Numbered from the stretch's first letter, positions 42,372 to 52,802 are shown. The stretch: 64,000 nucleotides of DNA from Xanthomonas hortorum (GCF_024339125.1 NZ_CP101417.1:2863001-2927000), one strand, 5' to 3'. Numbers and translations: made by a program. Notes: generated by a model from the letters alone, not told the origin.

Positions 42372-43129
42372 CTAATAGTCGCGTGCCAGCCGCCTGAAAC
42401 GATTGACCCATCCGAAGCTGCGCTCGACGACCCATCGGCGCGGCAGTAAGACGAAGCCTTTCTTCGCTTCTTGAAGCTTGATCACGTGCAACTCGATGCC
42501 TTCGTCCTTGGCCGCCTGCGCCGGTTCTTCGCTGGTATAGCCTTGATCCACAAACGCGATCTTGATCGTTTCAGCGGTCGCGTGTTGTACCTCTTGAGCC
42601 AACGATTGGACCTGCGCGCGCTCTTGCTCATTGGCTGGCGTGACTTAGACGGCGAGCAGGTGTCCCAGCGTATCGACCGCCATGTGCACCTTGCTCCCTT
42701 TCTTGCGTTTGTAGCCATCGTATCGGCGCGCGGTCCGCTTTCACAGGTGGACTGCAGCGTCCGGCCATCGAAAATGACCGCGCTCGGCTGGCCTTTCTTC
42801 CCGTGCGCCACACGCAGGAGTGAGCGCAAATCGCTGACCATGGCCTTAAAGCAGCCAGCCTGTAGCCAGCGTTGCGTTTGCTGATACACCGCCTTCCAAG
42901 GCGGGAAATCGTTGGGAAGCAATCGCCACGGTGCGCCGGCGCGTGCGATCCAACGCAGTGCATTGAACATCGCGCGTAGCGCGTACTTGCGCTGCGGTGC
43001 CTGCGCATCCATCAGTGTCAGATACGGCACAGCAAAGGCCCATTCTTCGTCGGAAATATCGGTCGGATATGGCTTACGAGGCTTCATCCGTATACGTTAG
43101 CGTGACAAGGCTAAAGTTCATAACATGCT

Positions 43130-43411
43130 CTAGTCGCTCTTTCTATCAAATCGCAGTTCCATGCCTTTACCCTGTGCTCGATCTTGAGATTCTTGACGCA
43201 AGGTGCATTCTCGCTCACGTGCGGACATTCCTGTGTCACGCGCAGTCGATATGGGATCCTCGTTAACGAGACACTCCGGGCGTGTAGCACCGATGGACCG
43301 GGCTGAGTCGCTCACACAACCTGTTAGGACTGCGGCGATGAGCAGAGTGGTCGTTGCGGCCAGATCGCAAATAACAGAACGAGGTGTTCTTGCACGGCGA
43401 GAAGTGTCCAT
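43130..43411 (-). CDS. Small putative lipoprotein, 93 residues
   Basis: The ATG at 43411 has a GAGGA site upstream; a GTG one codon earlier is also possible. The N-terminus 'RSVICDLAATTTLLIAAVLTGC' is a lipoprotein signal with an LTGC lipobox. The short mature part is charged and hydrophilic ('ARERECTLRQESQDRAQGKGMELRF'). The stop codon TAG lies within the CTAG target of the older IS and reads the same on either side, so the gene is complete but the IS abuts it. No family is recognised. Confidence 0.6.
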   Translation of the reverse strand: MDTSRRARTPRSVICDLAATTTLLIAAVLTGCVSDSARSIGATRPECLVNEDPISTARDTGMSARERECTLRQESQDRAQGKGMELRFDRKSD

Positions 43412-43761
43412 CACGTTTCCTCATTTGAACAGTAGCGATGCGTCCCGTGCCCATGGAGGGTAAGCTGTAGCTTTTCTCCGAACTAGTGGAAAATAGCACT
43501 TGGATGGGATGTTCTGAACGCCGTTCTTGTGGAATCAGCGGTTCCGAGACGTCCGCACTGTTGAGCGTATTTGGATGCACTGCGCGCCAGGGCATTATCC
43601 GCCCGACATGGCGTTTCTCCGTCACCAGTTCTAACTGGTTGAAAAGCCCGCGCCAAACCCGATTGTCGGCGATTCAATGCTTCCAGCGAGTCTTTTACAA
43701 TCAGTGACCTCCGCCTTGGTCACAGCAACGGTAGGCGGAAATCCTGGAGTATCCAGTGCAT

Positions 43762-43863
43762 GTGGCGCTTGATCCCCGACACCTTCTTGCCCGTGTCATA
43801 GCCTTTCTGACCCGCCGTATTGTTGTTCCTTACGCTCTGTGCGTCCATGATCAAGAACGTGCT
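43762..43863 (-). pseudogene. Transposase relic (IS5 family)
   Basis: A short minus-strand stretch encodes 'STFLIMDAQSVRNNNTAGQK' and 'GYDTGKKVSGIKRH', the conserved core around the first catalytic Asp of another IS5-family transposase group. No start or end of an element can be found; sequence on both sides reads as unrelated. It is the remains of a third element at the right edge of the island. The rest of 43415-43983 holds no recognised gene. Confidence 0.7.
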
Positions 43864-43983
43864 GCCACCCGGCTCGACTTCGTCGGCACGGCATCCTCTT
43901 CGCGATACACATAACAACTTGCGCGCAAAACGACGTGTAGAACGTCGCGAGCGCCCAAGTCTGCATCCGTCAACCAAGTGCGG

Positions 43984-46092
43984 TTACGCCAGCATGCGCA
44001 CCTTCGGTTCGCGTGCCCACTGGCGGGTCTTGGCGGCAGTGATGAATGCCTTGGTGTCTGCCGCCGCGATCACGCCAGCGTCCTTGCCGACATTGCCGGC
44101 CTTCAGCAGCAGCTGCGCGCCATCGTCGAAGGCGATTGCCTTCAGATGCGCCCACGCATTGCTGACGAAATCCAGCGCCGCCGATTCGCGTGTCAGCGCC
44201 TTGGCAGCTTCCGACGACAACACCACCGCCACCGCATCGAACACCACCGAAGGTGTGCCGGCCAATTGACCATCGGCAGCCAGTTGCTTGCCGTCGCTGA
44301 GCTTGGCGCCGCCCAGTTTTGGCGCAACGATCTTGACCGTGGCACCGGCGGCTTCGGCGGCCTTGCGCACCGCCTTGATCGTCGCTGCATCGGAGCCATC
44401 GTGAATCAGGATGCCGACCGTGCGGCCCTGCAAGGTGTCCTTCATCTTGCCGATCAGCTGCAAGGCAGGCGACAGCGGCATGTCGGTCGGTGCGACCGCA
44501 GTCGGCGGTGCCGGCGGCAACGTGGTCATGCCCATGCCATCGGCCACGCGCTGTGCCAGCGTCGGGTCGATGTGACGCAGGTGACCGACGATGGCTTCGC
44601 GCACGTGCGCGGTCTCTACCTTGGACAACTCGAACACCAGCGCCGATGCCATATGCGCCTGTTCCGGTGCGGTCTGGCTACGGAAGAACATGCGTGCCTG
44701 GCTGTAGTGATCGGCAAAGCTTGCTGCGCGCACGCGGCCCTTGGCACCGTCTTCGGCCGGTGTTGCGTGGCTGGGGAATCCACGCAGCGCCTCACGCGGC
44801 GCATCGGCCTGCAACGAGCTGGGCTCGTAGGCAACACGGCCCTTGGGGACGCCCATCTGCATATGGCCGTCGCGCTGGTTGTTGGCGAACGGGCACTTGG
44901 GCGCATTGACCGGGATCTGGTGGAAGTTCGGTCCACCCAGGCGGCTCAGCTGCGTGTCCAGATACGAGAACAGGCGGCCCTGCAGCAGCGGATCGTTGCT
45001 GAAGTCGATGCCGGGCACGATATTGGCCGGGCAGTAAGCGACCTGCTCGGTCTCGGCGAAGAAGTTGTCCGGCCAGCGGTCCAGCACCATGCGGCCCACG
45101 ATTTGCAGCGGTACCAGTTCTTCGGGAATGACCTTGGTCGAATCCAGATGGTCGAACGGGAATGCCTCCGCTTCGGCCTCGGTGAACAACTGCACGCCTA
45201 GTTCCCACTCGGGGAAATCGCCGCTTTGAATCGACTCGAACAGATCGCGACGGTGGAAATCCTGATCGGCACCGGCGATCTTGACTGCCTCATCCCAGAT
45301 CGTGGACTGCAGGCCGAGCTTGGGACGCCAATGGAATTTGACGAAGGTGCTGTCGCCGTTTTCGTTGAGGAAACGGAAGCTGTGGATGCCGAAGCCTTCG
45401 ATCATGCGCAGCGAGCGCGGAATCGTGCGGTCGCTCATCGCCCACATGATCATGTGCATCGATTCGGGCGTCAGCGAGATGAAATCCCAGAACGTGTCGT
45501 GCGCGCTGGCGGCCTGCGGAAAACCGCGATCCGGCTCCATCTTCACCGCATGGATCAGGTCCGGAAACTTCATCGAATCCTGGATGAAGAACACCGGGAT
45601 GTTGTTGCCCACCAGATCCCAGTTGCCTTCCTTGGTGTAGAACTTCACCGCGAATCCGCGCACATCGCGCGGCGTGTCCACCGAGCCGGCGCCGCCGGCG
45701 ACGGTGGAAAAACGCGTGAACAACGGGGTCTTTTCGCCGACTTCGGTGAAGATCTTGGCCGTGGTGTACTGGCTCAACGACTTGGTCAGCTCGAAATAGC
45801 CGTGCGCCGCGCTACCGCGCGCATGCACGATGCGCTCGGGAATGCGTTCATGATCGAAGTGGGTGATCTTCTCGCGCAGAATGAAGTCTTCCAGCAACGT
45901 CGGGCCGCGCGGCGTTGCGCGTAGCGAGTTCTGGTTGTCGCCAACCGGAATGCCCTGGTTGGTGGTCAGTTGCGGATGCGTGCCACCAGCTTTCTGATGC
46001 AACTCATCGCCCGTACCGCGCAATGTTTCGGGTGTTGCGCTGACGGGAGCAATGGAAGGAACTTGCGCGGGCTTGCTGGGGGACTTGGGCAT
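43984..46092 (-). CDS. katE: Large-subunit monofunctional catalase (HPII, KatE)
   Basis: This 702-residue protein has the clade-2 catalase architecture. The catalytic histidine is in '[15 protein letters not shown]', the Asn region in '[18 protein letters not shown]', and the heme-ligand tyrosine in '[18 protein letters not shown]'. A C-terminal flavodoxin/DJ-1-like domain (residues ~555-690, '[20 protein letters not shown]') distinguishes it from small-subunit catalases. It destroys hydrogen peroxide, typically in stationary phase and during plant oxidative burst. The gene is native in composition and lies right of the island border. Confidence 0.96.
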   Translation of the reverse strand: MPKSPSKPAQVPSIAPVSATPETLRGTGDELHQKAGGTHPQLTTNQGIPVGDNQNSLRATPRGPTLLEDFILREKITHFDHERIPERIVHARGSAAHGYFELTKSLSQYTTAKIFTEVGEKTPLFTRFSTVAGGAGSVDTPRDVRGFAVKFYTKEGNWDLVGNNIPVFFIQDSMKFPDLIHAVKMEPDRGFPQAASAHDTFWDFISLTPESMHMIMWAMSDRTIPRSLRMIEGFGIHSFRFLNENGDSTFVKFHWRPKLGLQSTIWDEAVKIAGADQDFHRRDLFESIQSGDFPEWELGVQLFTEAEAEAFPFDHLDSTKVIPEELVPLQIVGRMVLDRWPDNFFAETEQVAYCPANIVPGIDFSNDPLLQGRLFSYLDTQLSRLGGPNFHQIPVNAPKCPFANNQRDGHMQMGVPKGRVAYEPSSLQADAPREALRGFPSHATPAEDGAKGRVRAASFADHYSQARMFFRSQTAPEQAHMASALVFELSKVETAHVREAIVGHLRHIDPTLAQRVADGMGMTTLPPAPPTAVAPTDMPLSPALQLIGKMKDTLQGRTVGILIHDGSDAATIKAVRKAAEAAGATVKIVAPKLGGAKLSDGKQLAADGQLAGTPSVVFDAVAVVLSSEAAKALTRESAALDFVSNAWAHLKAIAFDDGAQLLLKAGNVGKDAGVIAAADTKAFITAAKTRQWAREPKVRMLA

Positions 46093-46113
46093 GGGACTCC
46101 ACTCTGGCGGGCT

Positions 46114-46254
46114 AGAGCGACCAACAACAGGTAGCGAGCGTTCGTCAGGTGATGCGGACGGCGCGGAGAACCGGAATGTACGAGTGGTACATGCCGATTC
46201 AGAGCACCGGCCGCGCCCGCCTGACGGCTGCGCAGTAGCTTGTTAGTCGCTCTT
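46114..46254. repeat. Long imperfect inverted repeat upstream of katE
   Basis: Outer arms AGAGCGACCAACAA and TTGTTAGTCGCTCTT bound a 141-bp unit. Inside it sits a smaller hairpin around CGGAATGTAC/GTACATGCCG, and the right half reads 'CGCCTGACGGCTGCGCAGT'. A related right half occurs at 28107-28140. It looks like one of the dispersed structured repeats of xanthomonad intergenic regions. The remaining stretch to 46437 shows nothing else. Confidence 0.6.
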
Positions 46255-46437
46255 GGGATGCGGGCTGATCAACGAGCTTGGGAGCGGCGCTGTTAATTGC
46301 ACGTGTCTGCATGCGAACGAATGCTCACATGCAGCCAGAAATTTGCGATGCATCGCAGCGAGATGTTGCCTGTGTCACGCAAGGTGCCGATGCAGTGCAC
46401 GTGCTCATATCTAACGAGCCCGACTGTTGTGAGGTGG

Positions 46438-47292
46438 CTACAGCAGATCCAGCGGCTGTTTGCGCGTTGGCGGTGGAAATGCATGGTCCAGCTCGGCAAG
46501 ATCCTGGGCATCCAGTTGCAACGTGCACGCTGCTGCATTGGCACGCACGTGTGCGGGTGTTCCCGATTCGGGAATGGCGATGACCTTGCCGCTGCGAATC
46601 GCCCACGCCAACGCCACCGCAGTTGCGGCCACGCCACGTCGTTCGCCAATGGCGTGCAGCACCGGGTGATCCAGCAATGCGCGGCTTCCCAACGGCGAAT
46701 ACGCCATCACCGTGACCTCATGCTGTGCACACCACGGCAGCAGATCGAATTCGATACCGCAGCTGCCGGCGTGGTACAGCACCTGATTGACCAGGCAATG
46801 CTGTCCGCCCTCAATGTCCCACAGCTCCTGCATATCCTCGACATCGAAATTCGACACGCCCCAGTCGCGGATCTTGCCGGCATCGCGCAGGGCTTCGAAC
46901 GCATCGACCACTTCGCGCAGATCGCTGCCGCCACGCCAATGCAGCAGATACAGATCCAGCGTGCGAACGCCCAGCCGTTGCAGGCTGGCTTCGCAGGCAC
47001 GCGCAATGCCGCGCGCGCTGGCGTTGCTTGGCAATACTTTCGACACCAGATACGGCGGCTGCGCGCTGCCGATGGCCTGGCTGATCAGTTGCTCGGAGCG
47101 CCCGTTGCCATACATCTCGGCGGTATCGATCAAGCGCATGCCCAGCTGTTGGCCGGTCTGCAGCGCATCGATCTCCTGCTGCGGCGTATGTCGACCCTGG
47201 CCCAGGTTCCACGAGCCCAGGCCGAGCGCGGGCACGTTGCGCCCATTGCGCAGGCGCACCTCGGGGCAGTGCTGCAAGGTGGATTCGGACAT
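46438..47292 (-). CDS. Aldo/keto reductase
   Basis: This 284-residue NADPH-dependent oxidoreductase of the AKR superfamily carries the catalytic tetrad: Asp and Tyr in 'LIDTAEMYGNGRSE', Lys in 'LVSKVLPSNASARG' and His in 'DLYLLHWRGGSDL'. The late cofactor-binding segment 'KVIAIPESGTPAHVRANAAA' is also present. The length and sequence suit the group reducing small aldehydes and ketones such as methylglyoxal. The physiological substrate is unknown. It lies between katE and an esterase on the same strand, with gaps too large for an obvious operon. Confidence 0.92.
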   Translation of the reverse strand: MSESTLQHCPEVRLRNGRNVPALGLGSWNLGQGRHTPQQEIDALQTGQQLGMRLIDTAEMYGNGRSEQLISQAIGSAQPPYLVSKVLPSNASARGIARACEASLQRLGVRTLDLYLLHWRGGSDLREVVDAFEALRDAGKIRDWGVSNFDVEDMQELWDIEGGQHCLVNQVLYHAGSCGIEFDLLPWCAQHEVTVMAYSPLGSRALLDHPVLHAIGERRGVAATAVALAWAIRSGKVIAIPESGTPAHVRANAAACTLQLDAQDLAELDHAFPPPTRKQPLDLL

Positions 47293-47349
47293 GTGTGACT
47301 CCTATAACGCTGGATTGGTGTAACGACCATGCCATCTGTGCGGGTCGCT

Positions 47350-49002
47350 CTAATGCAACGGTGTCTGCACGGATGTGGACGCGGTGTGCGCTTGCGCATC
47401 CCAGAACGTACAGCGATGACGTTGCACGAAGTCGGGCGTTGCCCCGATCCTGCCCGGCGACAACGTCAACGGCGTGTCGCCATCGAAGCGCGGCCACGGC
47501 GGCCGGCCGCCACCATTCGGATCGCCGGTGCGTGCAAACGCGCCCCAGTAATCCTGCAAGGTGTTAGCGAGCACCTGCTGCGCCGGGCTGAACTGCGGCT
47601 CGCCACTGAGCACCCACGGGCGCTGGAACAGATACACCAGTTCGGAGGCGTGATAGGCGCCCAGTGGCTGCGAAAACGGCAAGCGCAACAAACCGTACGG
47701 CGCCTGCGGGTCGTCGAACTCGTATGCATAGACCGCTGCGTGATCGCGCAACGCCCGGCCTAGCCGACGCGTGGGGCAGGCGAAGCCACCATCGGTGACG
47801 ATGTCGGCATACGCGTGCCAGCGCGATTGGGCAGCGACATCTGCGTACTGCGTCATGATCGCTGTCGGATCGGTATGCATGCGTTGCACGCGCGCCTCAT
47901 AGCCGCTGCGCAACGTGAGTGCGCCGAAATAGGACAGCAGTTGCGCGAACAGGCGCCCTTCGTCGCGATTGTTGCCGATCAGCACCGGTACCTGCGCGTG
48001 CTGCCCATTGGCGATCGCCTCGGCAGGCGGCAATGGCAAGACGTCGCCACCAGACATCGGCGCCCACGCATCGCTGCCGGTCAAGCCACGTCGCTGGGGT
48101 TTTGCATCGGCCAATGCGTCGGCAGGGAGCGCGCGCAGGCAGGCGGCAACCTCGCTTGCGCGCTCGCATCCAAGCGTCTGCGCCATGCGCACGCCACCAC
48201 GTTCGGCCTCGCTGCGCGGCACGCTGGAATCGCTCGCAAGACAACTGCCGCTTTGCAGGATCGCACGTTGAAACAGGCCCGCCGCGCCCGGTGAAGCAAG
48301 CTGATAACAGATGCTCCATGCGCCGGCCGATTCCCCGAACACGGTGACGTTGTGCGCATCGCCACCAAAGGCGGCGATATTGCGCTGCACCCAGTGCAAC
48401 GCCGCCTGTTGATCGAGCAACGCGTACGCACCTTCGCCTTCATCACCCAACGCGGGATGCGCATAAAAACCAAACACCCCCAGCCGATAATTGGGCGCCA
48501 CCACGATGACGTTCTGCCGGGCTGCCAACGCACTCAGGTCGTAGTCGACATTGCTGCCCAACTCCAGCGCGCCGCCGTAGATCCACACCATCACCGCGCG
48601 CGGATGCGCCGGCGCCGGCCCGGGTGGTGCATAGACGTTGAGGGTGAGGCAATCCTCGGACACCTGCTTTTGCCCGAAGCGATGACGCGGCAGGCACGCC
48701 GGCCCGGCCTGCGTGGCATCGCGGACTCCCTTCCACGCTGGCGCAGCTTGTGGCGCGCGGAAGCGCAACGCACCCACCGGCGGCGCGGCGAATGGCACGC
48801 CCAGAAACACCCGCCCTTGCGCACTACGCACACCGCGTAGCGCACCGGCATCGGTCTGCACCACCTCGGCCTGCGCATCCGCCGCATGCACCAGCGCCGG
48901 CACCTCGCCAGGGCGGCGCGGCGTGCAAGCAGTCAACGCCAGGCCTGCAAGCAGCAGGCAGGCCAGGCTGCGTCGCAATGAGCGTCTGTCGAGCTTGATC
49001 AC
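47350..49002 (-). CDS. Type B carboxylesterase lipoprotein
   Basis: This 550-residue protein begins with a lipoprotein signal (SLACLLLAGLALTAC), so it is probably anchored in the envelope. The carboxylesterase/cholinesterase fold shows 'GVRSAQGRVFLGVPFAAPPVG', 'SEDCLTLNVYAP', the oxyanion turn 'WIYGGALELGS', the nucleophile in 'VFGESAGAWS' and the histidine in 'LGAYHASELVYLF'. It should hydrolyse carboxylic esters, perhaps plant-derived ones. The start codon shown is followed by an RRSLRRS stretch usual for the positively charged n-region. Confidence 0.92.
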   Translation of the reverse strand: MIKLDRRSLRRSLACLLLAGLALTACTPRRPGEVPALVHAADAQAEVVQTDAGALRGVRSAQGRVFLGVPFAAPPVGALRFRAPQAAPAWKGVRDATQAGPACLPRHRFGQKQVSEDCLTLNVYAPPGPAPAHPRAVMVWIYGGALELGSNVDYDLSALAARQNVIVVAPNYRLGVFGFYAHPALGDEGEGAYALLDQQAALHWVQRNIAAFGGDAHNVTVFGESAGAWSICYQLASPGAAGLFQRAILQSGSCLASDSSVPRSEAERGGVRMAQTLGCERASEVAACLRALPADALADAKPQRRGLTGSDAWAPMSGGDVLPLPPAEAIANGQHAQVPVLIGNNRDEGRLFAQLLSYFGALTLRSGYEARVQRMHTDPTAIMTQYADVAAQSRWHAYADIVTDGGFACPTRRLGRALRDHAAVYAYEFDDPQAPYGLLRLPFSQPLGAYHASELVYLFQRPWVLSGEPQFSPAQQVLANTLQDYWGAFARTGDPNGGGRPPWPRFDGDTPLTLSPGRIGATPDFVQRHRCTFWDAQAHTASTSVQTPLH

Positions 49003-49162
49003 TGTCTGTTGTGTCCTATCTCAGACGCACATCATCGCGAGTGCACGTGTAGGGAAGGAAAACGAGGAGGCTGCCTGACGAGTGGAGTGATGTCAGCAAT
49101 GGCAGTGACATTGGTCGGATCGAAGAACTCTGATCGGACGCGCCGTTATCCGAGCAATGCAC

Positions 49163-49380
49163 GTCATGCAGTGCTTGCAATCATGCACACCGCCCATTCC
49201 GACCATTCCGACAGGTCCTTGCCCGCCCACCGTCGCGGGACCTTATGCGGCATGGATGCCGCAGAAGAGCCTACATGGACGTACTTGCGGCGTGTCCTGC
49301 GATGGTGGGCGGGCAAGGACCCTGCAGCCAGGCCGCAGATCATCCGCTCTGCAACTGACGCCTCCACGCCGTTCAATCAC
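49163..49380 (+). repeat. Long hairpin repeat, copy A
   Basis: A ~218-bp unit contains a 106-bp hairpin (49215-49320) with arms beginning GTCCTTGCCCGCCCACC and ending GGTGGGCGGGCAAGGAC. The loop side includes 'GAGCCTACATGGACGTACTT'. It recurs in inverted orientation at 59285-59493, with homology extending outside the hairpin on both sides. No coding potential is visible. Together with the terminator it fills most of the 584-bp gap between the esterase and gcvP. Confidence 0.8.
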
Positions 49381-49515
49381 CTATCGAGGCGACCGGGATA
49401 GTGCGTTTTAGCGTCGTGTGATGTTCCCGACCCGAGCTGTGGCCGAGTACGGCGCAGTCGCTTGCCTCGAACGCGTGATGTCTCCAGAACACTTCACTGC
49501 AGCCGCTGCCGCTAA

Positions 49516-49554
49516 AAACGAAAAACCCAGCCCGGGATTCCCTGGGCTGGGTTT
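49516..49554 (-). terminator. Rho-independent terminator of gcvP
   Basis: On the minus strand a 10-bp stem (AACCCAGCCC/GGGCTGGGTT read on plus) is followed by a U-rich tail, seen as the A-runs at 49515-49525. It lies 33 bp after the gcvP stop. Confidence 0.9.
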
Positions 49555-49586
49555 CGATGCCACACGTAAACGCGAAAGGGCAGCGC

Positions 49587-52514
49587 TTACGCCTCCACAT
49601 CATCCTTGTACGCATCCACCGGGATGCAGGCGCACATCACGTTCTTGTCGCCGTAGACGTTGTCCACGCGCGCCACCGGCGGCCAGTACTTCTGCTGCTT
49701 GAGGCTGGGCAGCGGGAAGGCGGCCAGTTCGCGCGGGTAGGCGTGGGTCCACTCGCTGGCCGACACCTGGGTTGCGGTGTGCGGTGCGTGCTTGAGCGGG
49801 TTGTCCTCGCGGTCCAGGCGGCCGTCTTCGATGGCGCGGATCTCTTCGCGGATCTGGATCATCGCGTCGATGAAGCGGTCCAGCTCATGCTGCGATTCGC
49901 TTTCGGTCGGTTCCACCATCAAGGTGCCGGCAACCGGGAAGCTCAACGTCGGTGCGTGGAAGCCGAAGTCGATCAGGCGCTTGGCGATGTCTTCGGCGCC
50001 GATGCCGCTGGTCTTCTCCAGCGGGCGGATGTCGAGGATGCACTCGTGCGCCACCAGGCCGTTACGGCCGGTGTACAGCGTCTTGTAGTGCGGCGCCAGG
50101 CGCTTGGCGATGTAGTTGGCATTGAGCAAGGCCACCTGGGTCGCCTTGCGCAACCCGCCACTGCCCATCATGGTCACGTACATCCAGCTGATCGGCAGGA
50201 TCGAGGCGGAGCCGTAGCTGGCCGCGCTGACCATGCCGACATCGCCTTCGCCGAAGTTGGATCCGCTGCCATGGATGGCAGCTTTTTGATTTTCGCCGGC
50301 ACGGATGCCGGCATTAGGAAGCGTCTTGGGCAGATAGGGCGCCAGATGCGACTTCACCGCACACGGGCCCACGCCCGGGCCACCGCCGCCATGCGGAATG
50401 CAGAAGGTCTTGTGCAGGTTGAGATGCGAGACGTCCGAGCCCCACTTGCCGGGCTTGGCCACGCCGACCAGGGCATTCATGTTGGCGCCGTCGGTATAGA
50501 CCTGGCCGCCATGCGCGTGCACCGCTTCGCAGATCGCCACCACGTCTTCTTCGAACACGCCGTGGGTTGACGGGTAGGTGATCATCAACGCGGCCAGGCG
50601 CCCGGAATACTTCTCCGCCTTGGCGCGGATGTCTTCGACATCGACGTTGCCGTTGGCATCGCACTTGGTCACGACGACCGTCATGCCGCACATCTGTGCC
50701 GAGGCCGGGTTGGTGCCGTGCGCGGATTCGGGAATCAGGCAGATATCGCGATGCGCTTCACCACGCGCGCGGTGATAGGCACGAATCGCCAGCAGGCCGG
50801 CGTATTCGCCCTGCGCGCCGGAATTGGGCTGCAGGCTCACCGCGTCGTAGCCTGTGCACTCGACCAGCATCGCTTCCAGCTCGTCGATCAGCTGCGCATA
50901 GCCGGCCGACTGCTCGGCTGGCGCCAGCGGATGGATCGCGCCGAACTCGGGCCAGGTCACCGGGATCATTTCGGCGGTGGCGTTGAGCTTCATGGTGCAG
51001 CTGCCCAGCGGGATCATGGTGCGATCCATCGCCAGATCCTTGTCGGCCAGCGAGCGCATGTAGCGCAGCAGTTCGTGCTCGCTGTGGTGGGTGTTGAATA
51101 CCGGGTGTGTCAGGAACGCGCTGCTGCGCAGCAGGCCTTGCGGCAATGCGTCGGCGGTGGCGGCATCCAGCGCATCGATATCGACCTGGGCACCGAACAA
51201 CTGGGCCAGCGTCACCACGTCGGCGCGCGTGCTGGTTTCATCCAGGCTGATGCCGACCGCTTCGCTGTCGATCGCGCGCAGGTTGATGCCGGCCGCACGG
51301 GCCTTGGCGTGGATGGCATCGGCATCGATCGCCTTGACGTGCAGGGTGTCGAAGAAACGCTCGCCCACGTTGACGCCGGCACCGCGCAACGCGGCAGCCA
51401 GGATTGCGGCCAGACGATGCGTGCGCCGTGCGATGCGGGTCAGGCCCTCGGGGCCGTGGTAGACCGCGTACATCGAGGCCATCACCGCCAGCAGCACCTG
51501 CGCGGTGCAGATGTTGGAGGTGGCCTTCTCGCGGCGGATATGTTGCTCGCGCGTCTGCAGCGTCAAACGGTAGGCAGGATTGCCGGCGGCATCGATCGAC
51601 ACGCCGATCAACCGGCCCGGCATCGAGCGCTTGTAGGCATCGCGGCAGGCCATGAAGGCCGCATGCGGGCCACCGAAACCGAACGGCACGCCGAAGCGCT
51701 GCGAGTTGCCGACCACGATATCCGCGCCCCATTCGCCAGGCGCGGCGATCAGGGTCAGTGCGAGCAGATCGGTGGCCACTGCCACCAATCCGCCTTGCGC
51801 ATGCACGGCATCGGCCAATGCGGCGTGGTCGCCGATGTGACCGAAGCTGTCCGGGTACTGCAGCAGCACGCCGAAGCACTCGGCCTGCAGCGCTTCTTCC
51901 GGCGTGCCGACGCGCAGCACGATGCCCAGCGGCTCGGCGCGGGTGCGCAGCAGTTCCAGCGTCTGCGGATGCACCGCGTCGTGCACGAAGAAGGTGTCCG
52001 ACTTCGACTTGGCCGAGCGCTTGGCCAGCGTCATCGCTTCGGCCGCGGCGGTAGCTTCGTCCAGCAGCGAGGCGTTGGCGATCTGCATGCCGGTGAGATC
52101 CGCACACAGGGTCTGGAAGTTGATCAGCGCTTCCATGCGGCCCTGCGAAATCTCTGCCTGGTACGGCGTGTAGGCGGTGTACCAGGCCGGGTTTTCCAGG
52201 ATGTTGCGCAGGATCACCTTCGGCGTATGGGTGCCGTAATAGCCCTGGCCGATAAACGTGCGCTGCACCTGGTTCTTGCTGGCGATGGCGCGGATCTTGG
52301 CCAGCGCTTCTTCTTCGGTGATCGCCTCGGGCAGCGCGAGTGCGGCCGGCGATTTGATGTTGCAGGGCACGATGGCGTCGGTCAGCGCATCCAGCGAGGC
52401 GTGGCCGACCACGCCCAGCATCTGTGCGATTTCTGCGTCGTTGGGGCCGATATGGCGTTCGACGAACGCGCTGTGGTGTTCGAGGTCGCGCAGGGAAGAC
52501 GTGGTCTGGGACAT
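49587..52514 (-). CDS. gcvP: Glycine dehydrogenase (decarboxylating), P protein of the glycine cleavage system
   Basis: This 975-residue protein is the fused, homodimeric type of P protein. The start at 52514 gives '[23 protein letters not shown]'; the ATG nine bases upstream is also possible, while the longer frame enters the riboswitch. Visible are '[33 protein letters not shown]', read in two blocks, the PLP-lysine motif '[19 protein letters not shown]' and '[16 protein letters not shown]'. It decarboxylates glycine and loads the aminomethyl group on GcvH. GcvT and GcvH are not in the window. Control by the upstream tandem glycine riboswitch is expected. Confidence 0.97.
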   Translation of the reverse strand: MSQTTSSLRDLEHHSAFVERHIGPNDAEIAQMLGVVGHASLDALTDAIVPCNIKSPAALALPEAITEEEALAKIRAIASKNQVQRTFIGQGYYGTHTPKVILRNILENPAWYTAYTPYQAEISQGRMEALINFQTLCADLTGMQIANASLLDEATAAAEAMTLAKRSAKSKSDTFFVHDAVHPQTLELLRTRAEPLGIVLRVGTPEEALQAECFGVLLQYPDSFGHIGDHAALADAVHAQGGLVAVATDLLALTLIAAPGEWGADIVVGNSQRFGVPFGFGGPHAAFMACRDAYKRSMPGRLIGVSIDAAGNPAYRLTLQTREQHIRREKATSNICTAQVLLAVMASMYAVYHGPEGLTRIARRTHRLAAILAAALRGAGVNVGERFFDTLHVKAIDADAIHAKARAAGINLRAIDSEAVGISLDETSTRADVVTLAQLFGAQVDIDALDAATADALPQGLLRSSAFLTHPVFNTHHSEHELLRYMRSLADKDLAMDRTMIPLGSCTMKLNATAEMIPVTWPEFGAIHPLAPAEQSAGYAQLIDELEAMLVECTGYDAVSLQPNSGAQGEYAGLLAIRAYHRARGEAHRDICLIPESAHGTNPASAQMCGMTVVVTKCDANGNVDVEDIRAKAEKYSGRLAALMITYPSTHGVFEEDVVAICEAVHAHGGQVYTDGANMNALVGVAKPGKWGSDVSHLNLHKTFCIPHGGGGPGVGPCAVKSHLAPYLPKTLPNAGIRAGENQKAAIHGSGSNFGEGDVGMVSAASYGSASILPISWMYVTMMGSGGLRKATQVALLNANYIAKRLAPHYKTLYTGRNGLVAHECILDIRPLEKTSGIGAEDIAKRLIDFGFHAPTLSFPVAGTLMVEPTESESQHELDRFIDAMIQIREEIRAIEDGRLDREDNPLKHAPHTATQVSASEWTHAYPRELAAFPLPSLKQQKYWPPVARVDNVYGDKNVMCACIPVDAYKDDVEA

Positions 52515-52584
52515 GGCGGGCATCCGGGGCAGGGGCAGACGAATGGTCGACAAGCACCACAACCGGTGTGACGCGCACAGCGCA

Positions 52585-52593
52585 TCACCTCCT
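52585..52593 (-). promoter_or_regulatory. Perfect Shine-Dalgarno-like sequence in the gcvP leader
   Basis: On the minus strand AGGAGGTGA, the full complement of the 16S 3' end, lies just after the riboswitch and about 71 nt before the gcvP ATG. It overlaps a GTGATG pair that could open a short Cys-rich frame overlapping gcvP. It could be a standby site, a leader-peptide start or part of the expression platform. Confidence 0.4.
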
Positions 52594-52611
52594 GTCGCAG
52601 CGAGAGTCTTC

Positions 52612-52802
52612 CTCGCGCCCCTCTGTCCTTTTGCCTGAGAGTTTAAAAACGCGGCGTGGCGCTGGGCCTGCCTGCGTTCCGTGCCCCTTCGGCGCCGGCA
52701 TCGGCCGGTCTCTCCAGAGTTGTACTGCGGATGGTATCGGGCCTGAGCGATTACGGGCTGTTGCGCCTTCGGCAGCGGCAGTGCCGCTTCTCCCACCGTG
52801 TT
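52612..52802 (-). ncRNA. Tandem glycine riboswitch (gcvT motif) upstream of gcvP
   Basis: Read on the minus strand, the first aptamer begins GGGAGAAGCGGCAC and contains GCCGAAGGCGCAAC and CGCTCAGGCCCGATACC. The second begins CTCTGGAGAGACC, contains GCCGAAGGGGCAC and ends CTCTCAGGCAAAAGGACAG. These are the conserved blocks of the glycine-binding gcvT element in its two-aptamer form. It lies in the gcvP 5' leader and should turn expression on when glycine is abundant. Confidence 0.95.

Larger units (their letters stand above)
41113..43087 (-). pseudogene. Transposase of the older IS5-family element, inactivated
   Basis: The gene starts at 43087 (MKPRKPYPTDISDEEWAFAVP) and reads correctly to '[13 protein letters not shown]' near 42725. 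There a missing base shifts the frame; the family reading resumes as '[23 protein letters not shown]'. A TAA at 42645-42647 then interrupts the resumed frame, which continues '[11 protein letters not shown]' to '[19 protein letters not shown]'. The last part lies left of the nested element, where 'RLPETLAGLHFVVFTILMLGN' can be read at 41140-41205. It therefore carries a frameshift, a nonsense codon and an insertion, and cannot be active. Confidence 0.88.
41113..43129 (-). mobile_element. Older IS5-family element, decayed and split by copy 2 of the other IS
   Basis: Matching ends AGCGTGTTATGAAC (left) and AGCATGTTATGAAC (right, read inward) are flanked by a perfect CTAG duplication at 41109-41112 and 43130-43133. 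Removing the nested element and its 4-bp target gives about 854 bp, the size of short IS5-group (IS427-like) elements. It inserted just after the RiPP cluster's last gene and against the stop codon of a small lipoprotein gene. Confidence 0.88.

Noticed and set aside
49215..49320. CRISPR-like repeat
   Set aside because: It is a single palindromic unit with two distant relatives, not regularly spaced short repeats with spacers.
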